Shown one piece after another: positions 9,401 to 17,990 of a stretch of 64,000 nucleotides of DNA. Made by a program: the position numbers and the translations under genes. How positions within the stretch are numbered: the first letter of the stretch is position 1; each line of letters starts with the position of its first letter. Origin of the DNA: Gigaspora rosea (lineage: Eukaryota; Glomeromycota; Glomeromycetes; Diversisporales; Gigasporaceae); assembly GCA_003550325.1 (NCBI GenBank), contig QKWP01000434.1:241898-305897 (forward strand), written 5' to 3'. The notes under the pieces were generated by a model that did no database searches, was not told the DNA's origin, and worked only from the letters and a program-made list of their open reading frames with translations.

Positions 9401-10451
9401 ACTTAAGACATTACCTGGTTCACAGAAGAATTTTTTAAGAGAAGTAAGTTATAATAAATGTTTTATTTTAATAATTTAATATAGATATATTATCAATACT
9501 AAATTTTATTTATTTAACAAGTTTAAAAGTTATACAGAATGTAGATTAGAGCTCAAGGTGTATGGAATAACTCAAAATACAACCAATAATGAGTATTTGA
9601 TGGTATTTCAATATGCAAATAAAGGAAGCCTTCATAGTTTCCTATCATCAAATTTTAGAGAACTTAAATGGAAAAATAAATTGAAACAACTTGTTGATAT
9701 ATCAAAAAATTTAATAAAAGTTCACGAAGCAAACTATATTCATGGGGATATTCATAGCGGTAATATATTGCAAAATCAATATATTAATGGAGATCTAATA
9801 ACTTACATTGCAGATCTCGGGTTATCTAGAAAAAAAGACGAGACTGATTTAGAAGATAGTGTTTATGGAGTTTTACCTTACGTTGCTCCGGAATTGTTAT
9901 GTAAACGATCATATACAATAGCAGCAGATATTTATAGTTTTGGTATTATTATGACAGAAATGTCTACAGGAAGACCACCTCATTATAAAGATGAATATGA
10001 TCGAAGCTTAGCTTTTCGAATATGCGGAGGATTACGCCCTGGGTTTGCTCAAGGCACTCCTGAGTGCTATGTCCAATTAGCAATTCAATGATGGATGCTA
10101 TTCCTTCTAATAGACCAACTGCATCCTATATCTATGACGAATTATCTAAATGGTACAAGATAGTAGATGGTAATGCTGCAAAGGACAGAAATAAATTGAC
10201 AATCTTAAAAGCATTCCAATCTGCCGATGCAATTATTCCAACATTATCAGTCGAATTGCCAATTTGTCCTAAAGTTAAACTTACAAGTAAACTGCTTAAT
10301 TTTAAAGACCTTATTGAGCCGACTAATTGCGGTGAATATGGTGAATTTTTAGATTTATTATATTTGATTTTTAATTTATCGATAAAAGTTCTTAATTACT
10401 TTTTAATTTTTAGGTTCTAGAAAATTGGATTTTTCAATTTCTGATGACTAA
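3083..10451 (+). CDS. Kinase gene with an eleven-copy exon array (whole locus)
   Basis: Protein kinase of the expanded TKL-like family I associate with Rhizophagus. The locus holds eleven tandem exons of about 150-165 codons. Each reads: beta4-beta5-like strand (VYGLT..NEYMLVF), C-x2-C-x9-C-x2-C, WTSGNKD helix, IEWIPF, beta1-beta3-like strands with ATWLDG and a VAIK-type Lys, ending LKE before GTAAG. Every visible module intron is phase 0 at both sides, so any exon can be skipped or duplicated without losing frame. Only the last copy keeps the Gly loop (IGEGGHGSVF). It is followed by one C-lobe exon and a short terminal exon. Modules 3, 4 and 7 and the C-lobe exon each show a frame break, and module 1 lost its 5' third. 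No start exon upstream is recognisable. The locus may be a decaying gene, a gene with skippable exons, or one containing homopolymer assembly errors. Confidence 0.8.
3458..3544 (+). other. Intron 1, type A
   Basis: Donor GAA/GTAAGA and acceptor TTTAATAAAG/TTTA, phase 0 at both ends. The body contains the phrase GTTTAAGCTTTAGTTTAA, found also in introns 3, 5 (shortened), 7 and 9. That phrase defines the 'type A' class. Confidence 0.7.
3545..4009 (+). CDS. Kinase-array module 2 (open exon)
   Basis: 155 codons, open throughout. The order is FTGYIQDGKFKVYGLT, NEYMIVFDEFGSQR, KCASC-x9-CQTC, NKDVDDYIKKF, VIEWIPFDRL, then VQTIDGKILATWLDG where an active kinase would have a GxGxxG loop. It ends SLKILANSQNLLNVLKE with donor GTAAGG. 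It is closest in text to module 6 (shared QSRVP, CIISL). The intron after it is type B. Confidence 0.8.
4010..4109 (+). other. Intron 2, type B
   Basis: Donor GTAAGG and acceptor TTTTATAAG/TTTA. The body contains GTATCAGGCATATTTAACTT, which recurs in intron 4, while intron 6 shares the pyrimidine/AT 3' half. Introns 2, 4 and 6 precede exons beginning TTTAAAAATCA. Confidence 0.7.
4110..4536 (+). pseudogene. Kinase-array module 3, frameshifted exon
   Basis: The exon opens F-K-N-H-V-Q and NVYGLTLN..NEYMLV. It then lacks about 20 bases corresponding to the FDEFGSKR stretch of its sisters and changes frame, after which NGKCANCSRYNTSPGWC is read. The glycine-loop area is the shortest of the array (QPINDTATWLDG). 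The 3' part (CNVELRTLTRSQNL) is nearly identical to module 1. Exon end is 4536 before GTAAGA. Skipping this exon would preserve the frame of the gene. Confidence 0.7.
4624..5098 (+). pseudogene. Kinase-array module 4, frameshift in an A run
   Basis: The exon opens FTGYIQKRNDKFKVYGLT and VFDEFGSQR. One extra A in the run within the first CxxC (TGTAAAAAATTGT, where sisters suggest five A) shifts the frame. Thereafter NCNRYNTSYAWCQTCDP, NKDVDDCIKEF, VIEWIPFNRL, VQRIGDRFLATWLDG and LTRSQNLLDMLSE are open. A one-base homopolymer change is a classic assembly error, so this break is the least secure of the array. Confidence 0.7.
5201..5662 (+). CDS. Kinase-array module 5 (open exon)
   Basis: 154 codons, open. 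The order is FKNQVLLNKVYGLTLN, NEYMLVFDEFNSKR, KCENCNRYNTSPTWCRTC, NKDIDNYIKELQ, MIEWIPFEKLD, IQKIGDKFLAIWSDG. A Lys/Tyr-rich insertion (YKDKYKGGYIDKYK) follows before VELKILNILEE. The exon begins after type-B intron 4 and ends before a type-A intron that carries a MITE. Confidence 0.8.
5663..5880 (+). other. Intron 5, type A, enlarged by a MITE
   Basis: Donor GTAAGA, acceptor TTTAATAAG/TTTA. It is 218 bases, about 130 longer than its sister introns. The excess is the TIR element at 5709-5835. The remaining flanks match the type-A class. Confidence 0.7.
5709..5835. mobile_element. MITE of the GATTAAAATGAAATC family inside intron 5
   Basis: The ends are inverted: GAAATCGGATTAAAATGAA on the left and TTTCATTTTAATCCGATTTC on the right, followed by TCATTTTAATCTGTCAC. 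The interior is short and non-coding. Related copies lie at 2908-3084 and 36316-36540. Since sister introns lack it, it inserted after the array expanded. Confidence 0.65.
5881..6354 (+). CDS. Kinase-array module 6 (open exon)
   Basis: 158 codons, open. It starts FMDDVRLKNSELKVYGLT, then VFDEFCSKR, KCANCDRYNTSPVWCQTC, NKDIDNCIKELQ, VIEWIPFDRL, VQMIDGKILASWLDG, ending CIISLRILGISENLLNILKE with donor GTAAAA. Its 3' half resembles module 2, its first exon line resembles modules 8 and 9. Confidence 0.8.
6435..6907 (+). pseudogene. Kinase-array module 7, frameshifted exon
   Basis: It opens FKNHVQLEGKNVYGLT, VFDEFSSKR, KCVNCNRFNTSKAWCQAC, VIEWIPFNRLD, IQKIHDKVFATWLDG. A frame break lies in the GEYCMY region (about 6808-6820). 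Afterwards the sister-like SRTPSCNVELKTL and DLNDMLEE are read in another frame. The exon is 473 bases, not a multiple of three. Its 3' end matches modules 1 and 3 and a type-A intron follows, as expected for an odd-numbered module. Confidence 0.7.
6996..7472 (+). CDS. Kinase-array module 8 (open exon)
   Basis: 159 codons, open. FMDCVRLKNSELKVYGLT, NEYMLVFDEFGSKR, KCAECNRYNTSPAWCQTC, KEWASENKDIDNCIKELQ, VIEWIPFDKLYD, IQKIGDRFLATWSDG, ending VELKKLIGSPNLSEILKE before GTAAGT. The following intron (7473-7537, 65 bases) is shorter and belongs to neither the A nor the B class. Confidence 0.8.
7538..8008 (+). CDS. Kinase-array module 9 (open exon)
   Basis: 157 codons, open. FMDYVRLKNSEHKVYGLT, NEYMLVFDEFGSKR, KCANCNRYNTSYAWCQTC, NKNVDDCIKEFQ, AIEWIPFNRLDN, FQKIDNKFLATWLDG, ending VELKTLTSQQNLLDMLKE before GTAAGA. 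A type-A intron follows (8009-8093). Confidence 0.8.
8094..8591 (+). CDS. Kinase-array module 10 (open exon)
   Basis: 166 codons, the longest copy, open. FKGYIQIRNGKFKVYGLT, VFDKFGSIR, ECANCNRYNTSPAWCRTC, NKDIDNCIKEFQ, VIEWIPFEKLDD, IQEFGDKKFLATWLDG, then an acidic insertion (KDDDEYSMDFQYTKEYKSR) before VELKILHDSQNLLDF. The donor is GGG/GTAAGT rather than GAA/GTAAG. Confidence 0.8.
8592..8996 (+). other. Intron 10, the long intron before the intact N-lobe
   Basis: 405 bases against 65-102 for introns without insertions. It separates the degenerate modules from the one with a complete glycine loop. It contains none of the type-A or type-B phrases. Internal short repeats (CTTAAAATGGA, CTTAAAATGAC) are visible but no clear TIR element. 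It could hold a promoter or an unrecognised insertion. Confidence 0.55.
8997..9443 (+). CDS. Kinase-array module 11 with complete glycine loop
   Basis: 149 codons, open. The last module and the only one with an ATP-binding loop: VQKIGEGGHGSVFSATWLDG, followed by the VAIK-type VALKTLPGSQKNFLRE. It still carries the hybrid front found in the array (VYYGITQN, MYMLVFDEFGSN) and TCANCNRYNTSNAWCQSC, KDADDCIKELQ, AIEWIPFNRLSN. Donor GAA/GTAAGT. With the C-lobe exon this makes a conventional two-lobed kinase, so the founder of the array was probably a copy of this exon. Confidence 0.85.
9522..10340 (+). CDS. Kinase C-lobe exon (one frame break)
   Basis: Acceptor TTTAACAAG/TTTA, phase 0. It begins FKSYTECRLELKVYGITQ (beta4), then hinge VFQYANKGSL, helix E, catalytic loop HGDIHSGNIL near 9741 (Arg of HRD replaced by Gly; Asp and Asn kept), ADLGLS near 9810 (DLG in place of DFG), YVAPE near 9882, AADIYSFGIIMTE and RICGGLRPGFAQGTPECY. 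Near 10091 one base appears to be missing and the frame changes to MDAIPSNRPTASYIYDELSKWY, the end of the kinase fold. A C-terminal tail with VKLTSKLLNFKDL follows. The exon ends in phase 1 at TAT-G/GTGAAT. Confidence 0.85.
10414..10451 (+). CDS. Terminal exon of the kinase gene
   Basis: A candidate intron at 10341-10413 (GTGAAT...TTTTTAG, phase 1) joins to GT-TCT-AGA, giving SRKLDFSISDD and a TAA at 10449-10451. The phases agree exactly, and a tail of this type is what I recall for the family. Without the splice, the frame simply reads through to a stop at 10418-10420. Confidence 0.55.
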
Positions 10452-13012
10452 TATAACGATTTTTCAAGTGTATATTTTAATTTACTAAGATATAAGAATG
10501 CTCATTAATATATAAATACTTTTATTTTATAGCTAATAAAAAAGTTAAAATATTTTAATATATATTTTATTTCTAATAATCGGTAAATGTACTGTTTATT
10601 TAGTTATTTTAAGTTTTAAAGTAGAATTAGTTGATTTTATTATAATTAAAAGTTTTTATACTTATATAGATCGTGTTAATTTGAAAACTGCTAATTTTTA
10701 TTTGTAATACCACATTTGATTGAAATAAATAAAAAAAAAAAAGGCGTTGCCAATTTTTATTAGTAGAATTTCTGGTTATACGTTTTGCATAAAGTTACAA
10801 AAACAACGTTGTATTATACTATTCAAATTACCGTGATATCATAGGAAATCTGTGAATCGGGAATTTATTAAAATGCAAGTTTGTGATTAAACTAACCTCG
10901 AATATCGAAAATGAACAGACATTATCAAGATAAATTCATTTGAAGTTTGAGAAAAGTTATTAATTTTAATGCTTTGGAATTTGACAAGGAATCTTTTAAA
11001 TTGTGACTTTTTAAGTGGCAATTTTTTAAACTGAAAATTTCAAGGAACTTTACAGATTTTTGTGTGTTTGACAGTAATTTGAAAAGCATGTATCGCTAGC
11101 GGTGATATTAATGATGCCCACTATAGATCATCTTTTGCTACACTCTAGATAATAAAAATTTGCCTTCAATTATTTATCTAGTATATTTATAAAAGAAAAA
11201 TATAAGTTTCAAGTAATAAAAATATCAAAAAATAAAAGCATTAGAATTGTTTTTTAAATAGATATTGAAAATAATATCAGAAAAATAATACATTGATACC
11301 TTTTCTAATCTTTTTGTTTTTTTTTTTTTTTTACCTCTAACCTAGTTTATTCCAAAATTTAAAGAAGTCAAAATAGTATTTTTGAAAATGCTACCAGTAA
11401 TGCTTTTCATCTTTTATTCAAGATAATTATTACTATCACCAATATTTGAAACCAAAGTGCCTTCACTAATATCCTTTTTTTCTTGTTTAAATTACAGACA
11501 AATTTATTTTATAGACTGTTTATTTTACTGACAGCTTATTTTATAAACAATTTACTTCATCAATAGCTTATTTTGTAAATTAATTTAGTTATTGTCATTA
11601 GAAACAAGGGTTAATTTTAGTTCAATTTATAAGAAAACCTTTTTTTAAAATGAGCTATCAGTGAAAAAAACTGCCTATGAAAAGTGAAATAAAAATATTT
11701 ATAAAATAAACCTGCCTGTGAATTGATTGTAAAATAAACATGCCTATGAATAATTGTTGGTAAAATAAGGCATCTATGAAGCAATTGTTAGTGAAATAAT
11801 ATAGATTTATTCAAAACATTACCGAAATGTCTCTGCTTTACTCTTTCTAATCTAAGTTGATTGCTCTTAAGCTTCAAAAGTCAGAAAATGTTCTGACAAA
11901 ATGTCTGCATTAATGCTTCTTCTTCTCCTGATTAAGTTGATGTTCACTAAGATCTATTGAAATTAGAATTGCGTTTTTACAAGTACTTCTGCTAATATAT
12001 TTCTTCTTTATTAAAGATTAGTATAAAGTATTTTTGTGAAGCGCTAACATGTAATACACATGGAAAAGCTATAAATTTAATTAGTTGATCTGAATATCAA
12101 TTACTACACACATATAATTAAATATGAAGTATGTGTTAAAAATTTTACCAAAATTGAGAATTTTTTCTTAGAGCACCAAGATCAGTTTCAAAGGCAAATC
12201 TTAAAGCAAAAAATTTTTTTTCTTAATTTAGTCAATTAACCTGTCAAACATTCTGAAAGTGAAATCTATACCTACATTTGTTCAAATAAACTCATGCCTG
12301 CCATACATTGTCAATATGTAAAATAGGGGGTTTCCCCGATTAATCATAGTTGTTTTCTTTCACATCATATTGAAATTGAATTTTAATTCTTATCAATTGT
12401 CAATAGATGAAATATAAATTTTGCCAAAAAAAAGATATATCGTCCAAAGTACCCTTTTCAATATCCCCTTTGCAAAATACCCGGTGCAAAATACAAAGCC
12501 TCTATTAATTAAATATAGGTTTTTTTTTTTAATTTTTAGACTGCCTTTTGTAAGTACAGAATATGTATATGCTTGAAAATTTTTTTTATTGCGACACTGA
12601 CACGCTGCTGTATAATATACCCAGGTCTTTTGTAAGTTTTTTGTTGGGTATTTGGTATTAGACCATGGTCAGTGCACTACGGTATCTTATGCATTTAGCG
12701 GCACTAATTTAGAACTTGGACCTAGAAATACAGTTATAATGTTACCCAAACTGGATCCTATTATTTTCCTGACACCACTTTCCCGACAATGTCAAAATCC
12801 TGACAAGTTAGCCCGCATTAGGTTAAGGTTAGGGTTAGTTCCGGTCAATTTTTGTGTGATTTTATCCATCGAGAAAGTGGTTGTGGGAAAATGATAGAGA
12901 CCTTACCTTACCTCTTAAGAATTCGGGGATAACTAGTTTCTTTAGCGACTGATATCGTATGTAATTAAATATTACGCTAAAATAAAGTATATAGTCTATT
13001 GCAAGTATGTGC
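10452..13012. other. Gene-free AT-rich stretch
   Basis: No convincing ORF. 11510-11815 is a diffuse inverted-repeat block (TTTTACTGACAGCTTATTTT; CATTGTCATTA; TGAAATAA motifs) that also occurs at about 34336-34570, so it is probably a degraded MITE family. 12776-12890 has ends ACCACTTTCCCGA / TCGAGAAAGTGGT that are inverted and encloses AAGGTTAGGGTTAG. Confidence 0.5.
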
Positions 13013-13020
13013 CAATAGAA

Positions 13021-13592
13021 CAGGGACGATGATTCTCTGCAAAACGCAGAATTTTTGCAGTAATCAAGATTTTGTCAGAATTTAGACTAGAATTTGATTC
13101 GAACCAATCAAATTGCTTATCCGACATGTCTTAGTGACCATCTCCTAATACAGACACAAATTTCCATCACCTCTTAAGAGGTAAAATAAAAATTTGTGTA
13201 TTTGTATTAGGAGGACGAATAAATTACACAATAATTGTTTGTTGTTTACATCAGACATGTCGGATAAGCGTATTATTGGTCAAATTGTGGCTGATAATTG
13301 CTGATTTCTTCACAGCAGATACCGCATTATGACTTGACCTTCGGCCACGTCATAAAACAGAAATCTGAAGAATAGATAATCGATTAACACAAAACACGAT
13401 CGTGGTTTGTCAGGAAGTTTCAATACATTAGCAAATAGATTTTTTTTGCGCAGAAATAGAAGATTCTTTGTGCAGAAATTCACAGAATTTGAAATTTTTT
13501 TTGCGCATAAATATAAATTTATTATTGCAGACTTTTAGGAGTAAATAACCGCAGAATTTGGGTTTAGTTGCTGCAGAAAATCATCGTCCCTG
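13021..13592. mobile_element. hAT-type non-autonomous element, 572 bp
   Basis: The ends CAGGGACGATGATTCTCTGC and the complement GCAGAAAATCATCGTCCCTG are flanked by a perfect 8-bp target duplication CAATAGAA (13013-13020 and 13593-13600). A CAG start and an 8-bp duplication are the hAT signature. A second inverted pair lies inside it (GCTTATCCGACATGTC at ~13112 and GACATGTCGGATAAGC at ~13253), so another MITE is nested within. Confidence 0.8.
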
Positions 13593-16084
13593 CAATAGAA
13601 TTATACGATTTGCTATTACGAAAGAGGCACAACTAAACATACGTGAAGATACAAGTAGTCGTATTAGTGATCAAGAATTTACGAACCACTATTGTCACGT
13701 GATCGATATCGAAACATGTGTATGAAGACACAAATTTACTTATTAATATATTAAAATTGTCGAGCTGTCGATTCCATGGTGGATATCGGGGCTATTTATA
13801 CATGTTTGTAGGTCATAATCATCGTTTATTACATCTAGCGGATAGAGGGATGGTAAGTGACCTTGTCATTTGCCAAATTTTTCAAATGATCTCAAATGAC
13901 CTCAAAATGACTGGTCATTTGGAAATGACTCGTGACCAAATGACTCCGAACAGGAAAAACTTGTATAATGCATTTTTTAAATAATATATATGTTCGCATT
14001 ATTTCTCAATTCACTTCAATTATTAATTAATTAACATGCCATTTGTAAATTCGAAAATGATTTATATCATTTTGCAATCGGTAAATTATTATTTACGAAC
14101 TTTTTTTTTTAAACATTATTTTTTTGTATAATGTTTTTTTAATCACTTCATACCTGATCTTATGATTCGATTGGAATGTCGCTTTACAACAGGTATGGAA
14201 ATGACCTAGTTATTTAGCCAAAATACAAATGATAACTGGTCATTTGGGTCATCAGTTATTTATCATGTATAATAATTTTTATTGGATAGTATCTAGATAG
14301 TAAGGAGTTTTTTGTTGATCATCACTGATAATAATAAAAACATATAAACATAACTTTTGATAGAACAGTTAGCACTAGTGAAATTATATTTATTAGGTTC
14401 CTTTTAATATTTTCTCTTTAAAGAAATGGCCTTTTTTATGAGCTTTCTTAAAAATTATTTGATTTTTTAAACTATTTTTTGCTTTATATATTTGAGAAAG
14501 ACCTTTATTACTTTAAAGAGAATATTAAAAGAAATCTCATAAATATAGTTTCACAAGTATATGTTCTGTCAAAAATTATATAAATTTAAAGTTTATATGT
14601 TTTTATTATTATCGACAAAAAATCCTTACTATTGAAATTTACCATCAGCTATTAGTAGGGTCCGGAATGGGCCGGGTTGGGCTGGGTTTCACTAAACCCG
14701 GACCCGGCCCATTGGATTATAGGCCCGATCCGAGCCCGCCCATCGAATTATAGGCCCGACCCGAACCCCATATGCCCGACCAAAGCCCGGCCAGTTGAAT
14801 TACAGGGCCCGCCCGTGTTCATCGGGCCGGGCCGAGCCTATAATTCAATGGGCGGGCCAAATAAATTTATAGTGCATTATTTAATGTCGAGACTTCACAA
14901 AGTTAATTTCTTGGTTTTCATAAACATCAAATAAAAATTTTGACCCGGCCACCCGGATTTTTATTTTTTTTAAAAAAAAAATTTTTAGCAATAAAATTCT
15001 AAAAAAGTGATCCACAAGGCTTTTGAACTAAGCTAATCTCCTTTATATAACTAAGTAAATAGATTCTTTGGATCTTTATGATTCTAATGGTGGCAAACAT
15101 TAAACTTGGCCTTGAAACCTGGAGATATGACCTTCCAAATTTAGGCAATAATCTAAAAACTAGTGTGTAATATACACAATATGAAATTAAATTTGAATCC
15201 AATGTATATGGTTAAGATTAAGCTGATTGTATTATAATTATCATCATTATTTAATGCAAAAAATTCTGTTATAAAACTTTTTCAATAGAAAAGAGAGAAA
15301 TATATTTTTAGGACCATAGGTTTTTAAAAAAGCCACGTTAAGTCACATTTTTACATTTTTGATCACAACAATGATCATTGCAGTTTCTACTCAGAAACTT
15401 TTGAGTTCGATTAATTCTGCTAGTAAAGATGTGAAAACATGACTTAGCATGGTTTTTTTAAAACTTTTAACTAGATTTAAAAACAGATTTCTCTCTTTTC
15501 TATTGAACAGCTATATTTGATGGCTGAGTTAGTATTAGTACATAAAAAATTTTGCTACAACTTATTCGTTATTTGATGACCACAATATGTTAAAGTTAGT
15601 TTGTTGCAAATAGTTTCTACTATGAATTGTTTCGGTGATAAATTCTGTTACAGACTTCATGTTACGTATTCTGTTACTATAGTATGTGGTTAAGATCTGG
15701 ATTAGTCTGCATTAAAATTTTCCAAGCACGTGTGGTGCAGTGCAGGCCTAGTACGATCAGCCTATGTAAACTCAAAAATAATTTTATTAGTTGTCACTTC
15801 ATATTGGCAGTCGAGGAGCGATTTATAGGAGTTAGGAGGGAAAGCCCCAGCACCAATCCCGAAAAAGAGAGAAGTAATGTACCTGAAACACGGAACGCCC
15901 AAGCAGTTTATAACCATAGAGAACGGAGAGCATGAAGGAGCCGAATGAGAGGAATCCTGGAATGATGTAGCGTATTTAAAGAAAAATTATATAAATTAAG
16001 ATACGGAGACTATACAGGACCTAAAATATAAACTAAATCGATGTTACAAAACCTATTTAGCATGCTTAGTCAATAAATGTTAAA

Positions 16085-16171
16085 ATATCGCGCATTTTGA
16101 ATATTTTGAGCCATTCCGCTGCCTAACTCTTAAAATTATCGCACATTTTGAACATTTTGAGTCATTCCGTG
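16085..16171. repeat. Direct repeat pair, CATTTTGAA-type
   Basis: Two imperfect copies of ATCGCGCATTTTGAATATTT followed by TGAGCCATTCCG, about 50 bases apart. They are non-coding and lie inside the 14656-17163 element. Confidence 0.6.
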
Positions 16172-16248
16172 CTAATCGTGTGTATCATACACGATATGCA
16201 TGATGCACATGCTGCACATGACTTGCACATGTTAACTTATAACACGAA

Positions 16249-16380
16249 AGGGTGAAACCCGCGCTGAGGTGATCACGTTATTGATGCAGATTTAGCTTAA
16301 TTAGGGTTAGGGTACTATTTTAGGATAGTTAGATGGAGATCCGTATCAATAACGTAACTATGTCGTCGCGGGTTTCACCC
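16249..16380. mobile_element. Small TIR element, AGGGTGAAACCCGCG ends
   Basis: AGGGTGAAACCCGCG at the left and CGCGGGTTTCACCCT at the right are perfect inverted repeats of 15 bp. Further inward GTTATTGATGC and its near complement GTATCAATAAC extend the stem. The centre holds ATTAGGGTTAGGGT. No clear target duplication. Confidence 0.65.
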
Positions 16381-16441
16381 TGTCGTATTATAACAATAAA
16401 AGTAAGCATGATTTGATGTGCATGATGAATTGTTAACAAAT

Positions 16442-16534
16442 TCTGAATCCTGATTGGCTAGATCAGGTGTGACATAAAAAAAAACAATCAAAACAATAAA
16501 ACTGATCCTTATTGGCTAGATCAGATGTGGCATT
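16442..16534. repeat. Direct repeat pair ATTGGCTAGATCAG
   Basis: ATTGGCTAGATCAGGTGTGAC and a near copy about 60 bases later are separated by an A-rich spacer. No function is evident. Confidence 0.6.
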
Positions 16535-16842
16535 TTATATTTGTCCTTCGGTTTCCTAGAATTATATTAAAATATTAAAGCGCACAATTAATGTTAATTG
16601 ACCATTAACTCTGAATTAGATTTATGACGTTAAGATAGTAATTGTCATAAATTTTTATGCTTTGCCACGCTAGATTTGCAGCAGCAATATATTTCTATTG
16701 GCTAATTTTTTTTAAAAAAAATTGAAATTTAGATTCTGACCCGGCCGGGTTATGAAATCCAAGAAATTAATTTTGTATGGCCTTATTTGAAGGAAACCAT
16801 CAGAATTTTAACAAACGGTATTATAGCAGATAGTTATTTCTG

Positions 16843-16906
16843 CATTACGGCATTACGGCGTTACGGCATTACGGCATTATGTCATTACGGCATTACGACT
16901 TTACGG
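16843..16906. repeat. Octamer minisatellite, eight units of CATTACGG
   Basis: Exactly 64 bases made of eight 8-mers: CATTACGG twice, CGTTACGG, CATTACGG, CATTATGT, CATTACGG, CATTACGA, CTTTACGG. It lies within the nested hAT-like element. Confidence 0.85.
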
Positions 16907-17527
16907 CACACAGCAATCACCGTATTACAGTAATTTGTAAAATTAATTCTACCGCCAACTATTACTCCTTACCGGTACTAAAGTTTAACATAAAGTTTGA
17001 TAGGTATTACAGTAACGGGTTTTACCGGGACTATTTATAAAGCTCGATCCCAACCCGGATTTTATAAACCCGGATTAGACCCGGCCCAATATTTTCTAAC
17101 CCGGTCCAAACTTGGCCCAATTAATTAACGGGTTTAAAAATTTAGGCCCAAACCCGGACCTTAGCTATTAGGAACAATAATCAATTTTGATTGGCTAAAA
17201 GTATTAGATAATCAATTAACCTGAGTTAAATGACTTTCTTAAGTCATTTGGGCCGTGAAATGGTCATTTGTCATTTGAGTCATTTGGGTCATTTCAAGTC
17301 ATTTACCATCCCTGAGCGAATATGCATATATCTATTCTATCTGTTAATTATGCTTGATACATCATATCTAATACCTATAATAGAAGAACGGATATGTTAA
17401 TACTAAAATCTACACTATATCTGTAAGAATAATAGATCTCATTCTTGGCATTCGTATAAACATAGGCGATCACATGATTAATAATCTCGGAAACTGGGGG
17501 TGACTATCGGGTCAACGGCGTACTATG

Positions 17528-17689
17528 TAGTTTTGATGTGCCATACCTGAAAAATTTAGCGCACAGTACGTACAGTTTACAGTTCTTTTCCGGCTTCTGA
17601 TTGGCTGGCAAATGTGATCGGCAAAAATTTTAGCGTACAGTACGTACAGTACGTATAGTACTGTACGTATAATGCGCGGCACATCACTA
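17528..17689. mobile_element. hAT-type MITE upstream of the protease gene
   Basis: Ends TAGTTTTGATGTGCC and GGCACATCACTA are inverted. The 8-bp direct repeat GTACTATG flanks both (17520-17527; 17690-17697). The body contains repeats of GTACAGTACGTACAG. It ends about 300 bases upstream of the protease start codon and so lies in its likely promoter region. Confidence 0.75.
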
Positions 17690-17876
17690 GTACTATGACT
17701 TCCGGTTTTGTTTTTCTTTTCATAATAGTGGAAAGCAGAATTTTTTATCACAAATTTTTATCCTATTCAAATGTTCGGATTGTCTACAAACGGTTATCTG
17801 AAATGTTTTAATTGATAATGAAATAAGGTATCTGTGATTATTTATGATGTTACTCAGAAACGGGTTACTATTGTAA

Positions 17877-17884
17877 TATAAATA
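17877..17884 (+). promoter_or_regulatory. Possible TATA box of the protease gene
   Basis: TATAAATA about 107 bases upstream of the ATG at 17991, followed by a pyrimidine-rich leader. In such AT-rich DNA this match is weak evidence. Confidence 0.3.
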
Positions 17885-17990
17885 CTCATTTTAATCATTT
17901 TCTCTTTTATCAAACTTTATCAATATCTGTTAATACATTAATATTTACTGTTTCCATCCCTTTACATTATACGTAATTTTATATACCGAT

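Larger units (their letters stand above)
14656..17163. mobile_element. hAT-like element with GC-rich GGGTCCGG ends, 2.5 kb
   Basis: The left end TAGGGTCCGGAATGGGCC and the right end GGCCCAAACCCGGACCTTA are inverted. Each is flanked by the perfect 8-bp direct repeat GCTATTAG (14648-14655; 17164-17171). Subterminal GGCCCG/CCCGGCC repeats give islands of high GC against an AT background. No transposase-like ORF is recognisable inside. It includes a smaller TIR element (16249-16380), direct repeats and an octamer minisatellite. Confidence 0.75.
13845..17314. mobile_element. hAT-type element (GGGATGGTAA TGAC ends) split by a nested element
   Basis: The left end GAGGGATGGTAAGTGACC and right end GTCATTTACCATCCCTG are inverted. 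They are flanked by AGCGGATA (13837-13844) and AGCGAATA (17315-17322), an 8-bp target duplication with one change. The ends are full of the subterminal repeat TCATTTG/CAAATGAC. The body contains a complete second element (14656-17163). Without it the outer element would be about 960 bp. A partial copy lies at 40098-40674. Confidence 0.75.

Noticed and set aside
12652-12894. 80-residue ORF
   Set aside because: It spans a TIR element with a TTAGGG-like centre and shows no domain.
14677-14934. 85-residue Pro/Gly-rich ORF
   Set aside because: It is a reading of the GC-rich GGCCCG terminal repeat of the 14656-17163 element, not a gene.
15684-15935. 83-residue basic ORF
   Set aside because: It lies in a non-autonomous element and has no recognisable motif. 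I could not show that it is a transposase remnant.
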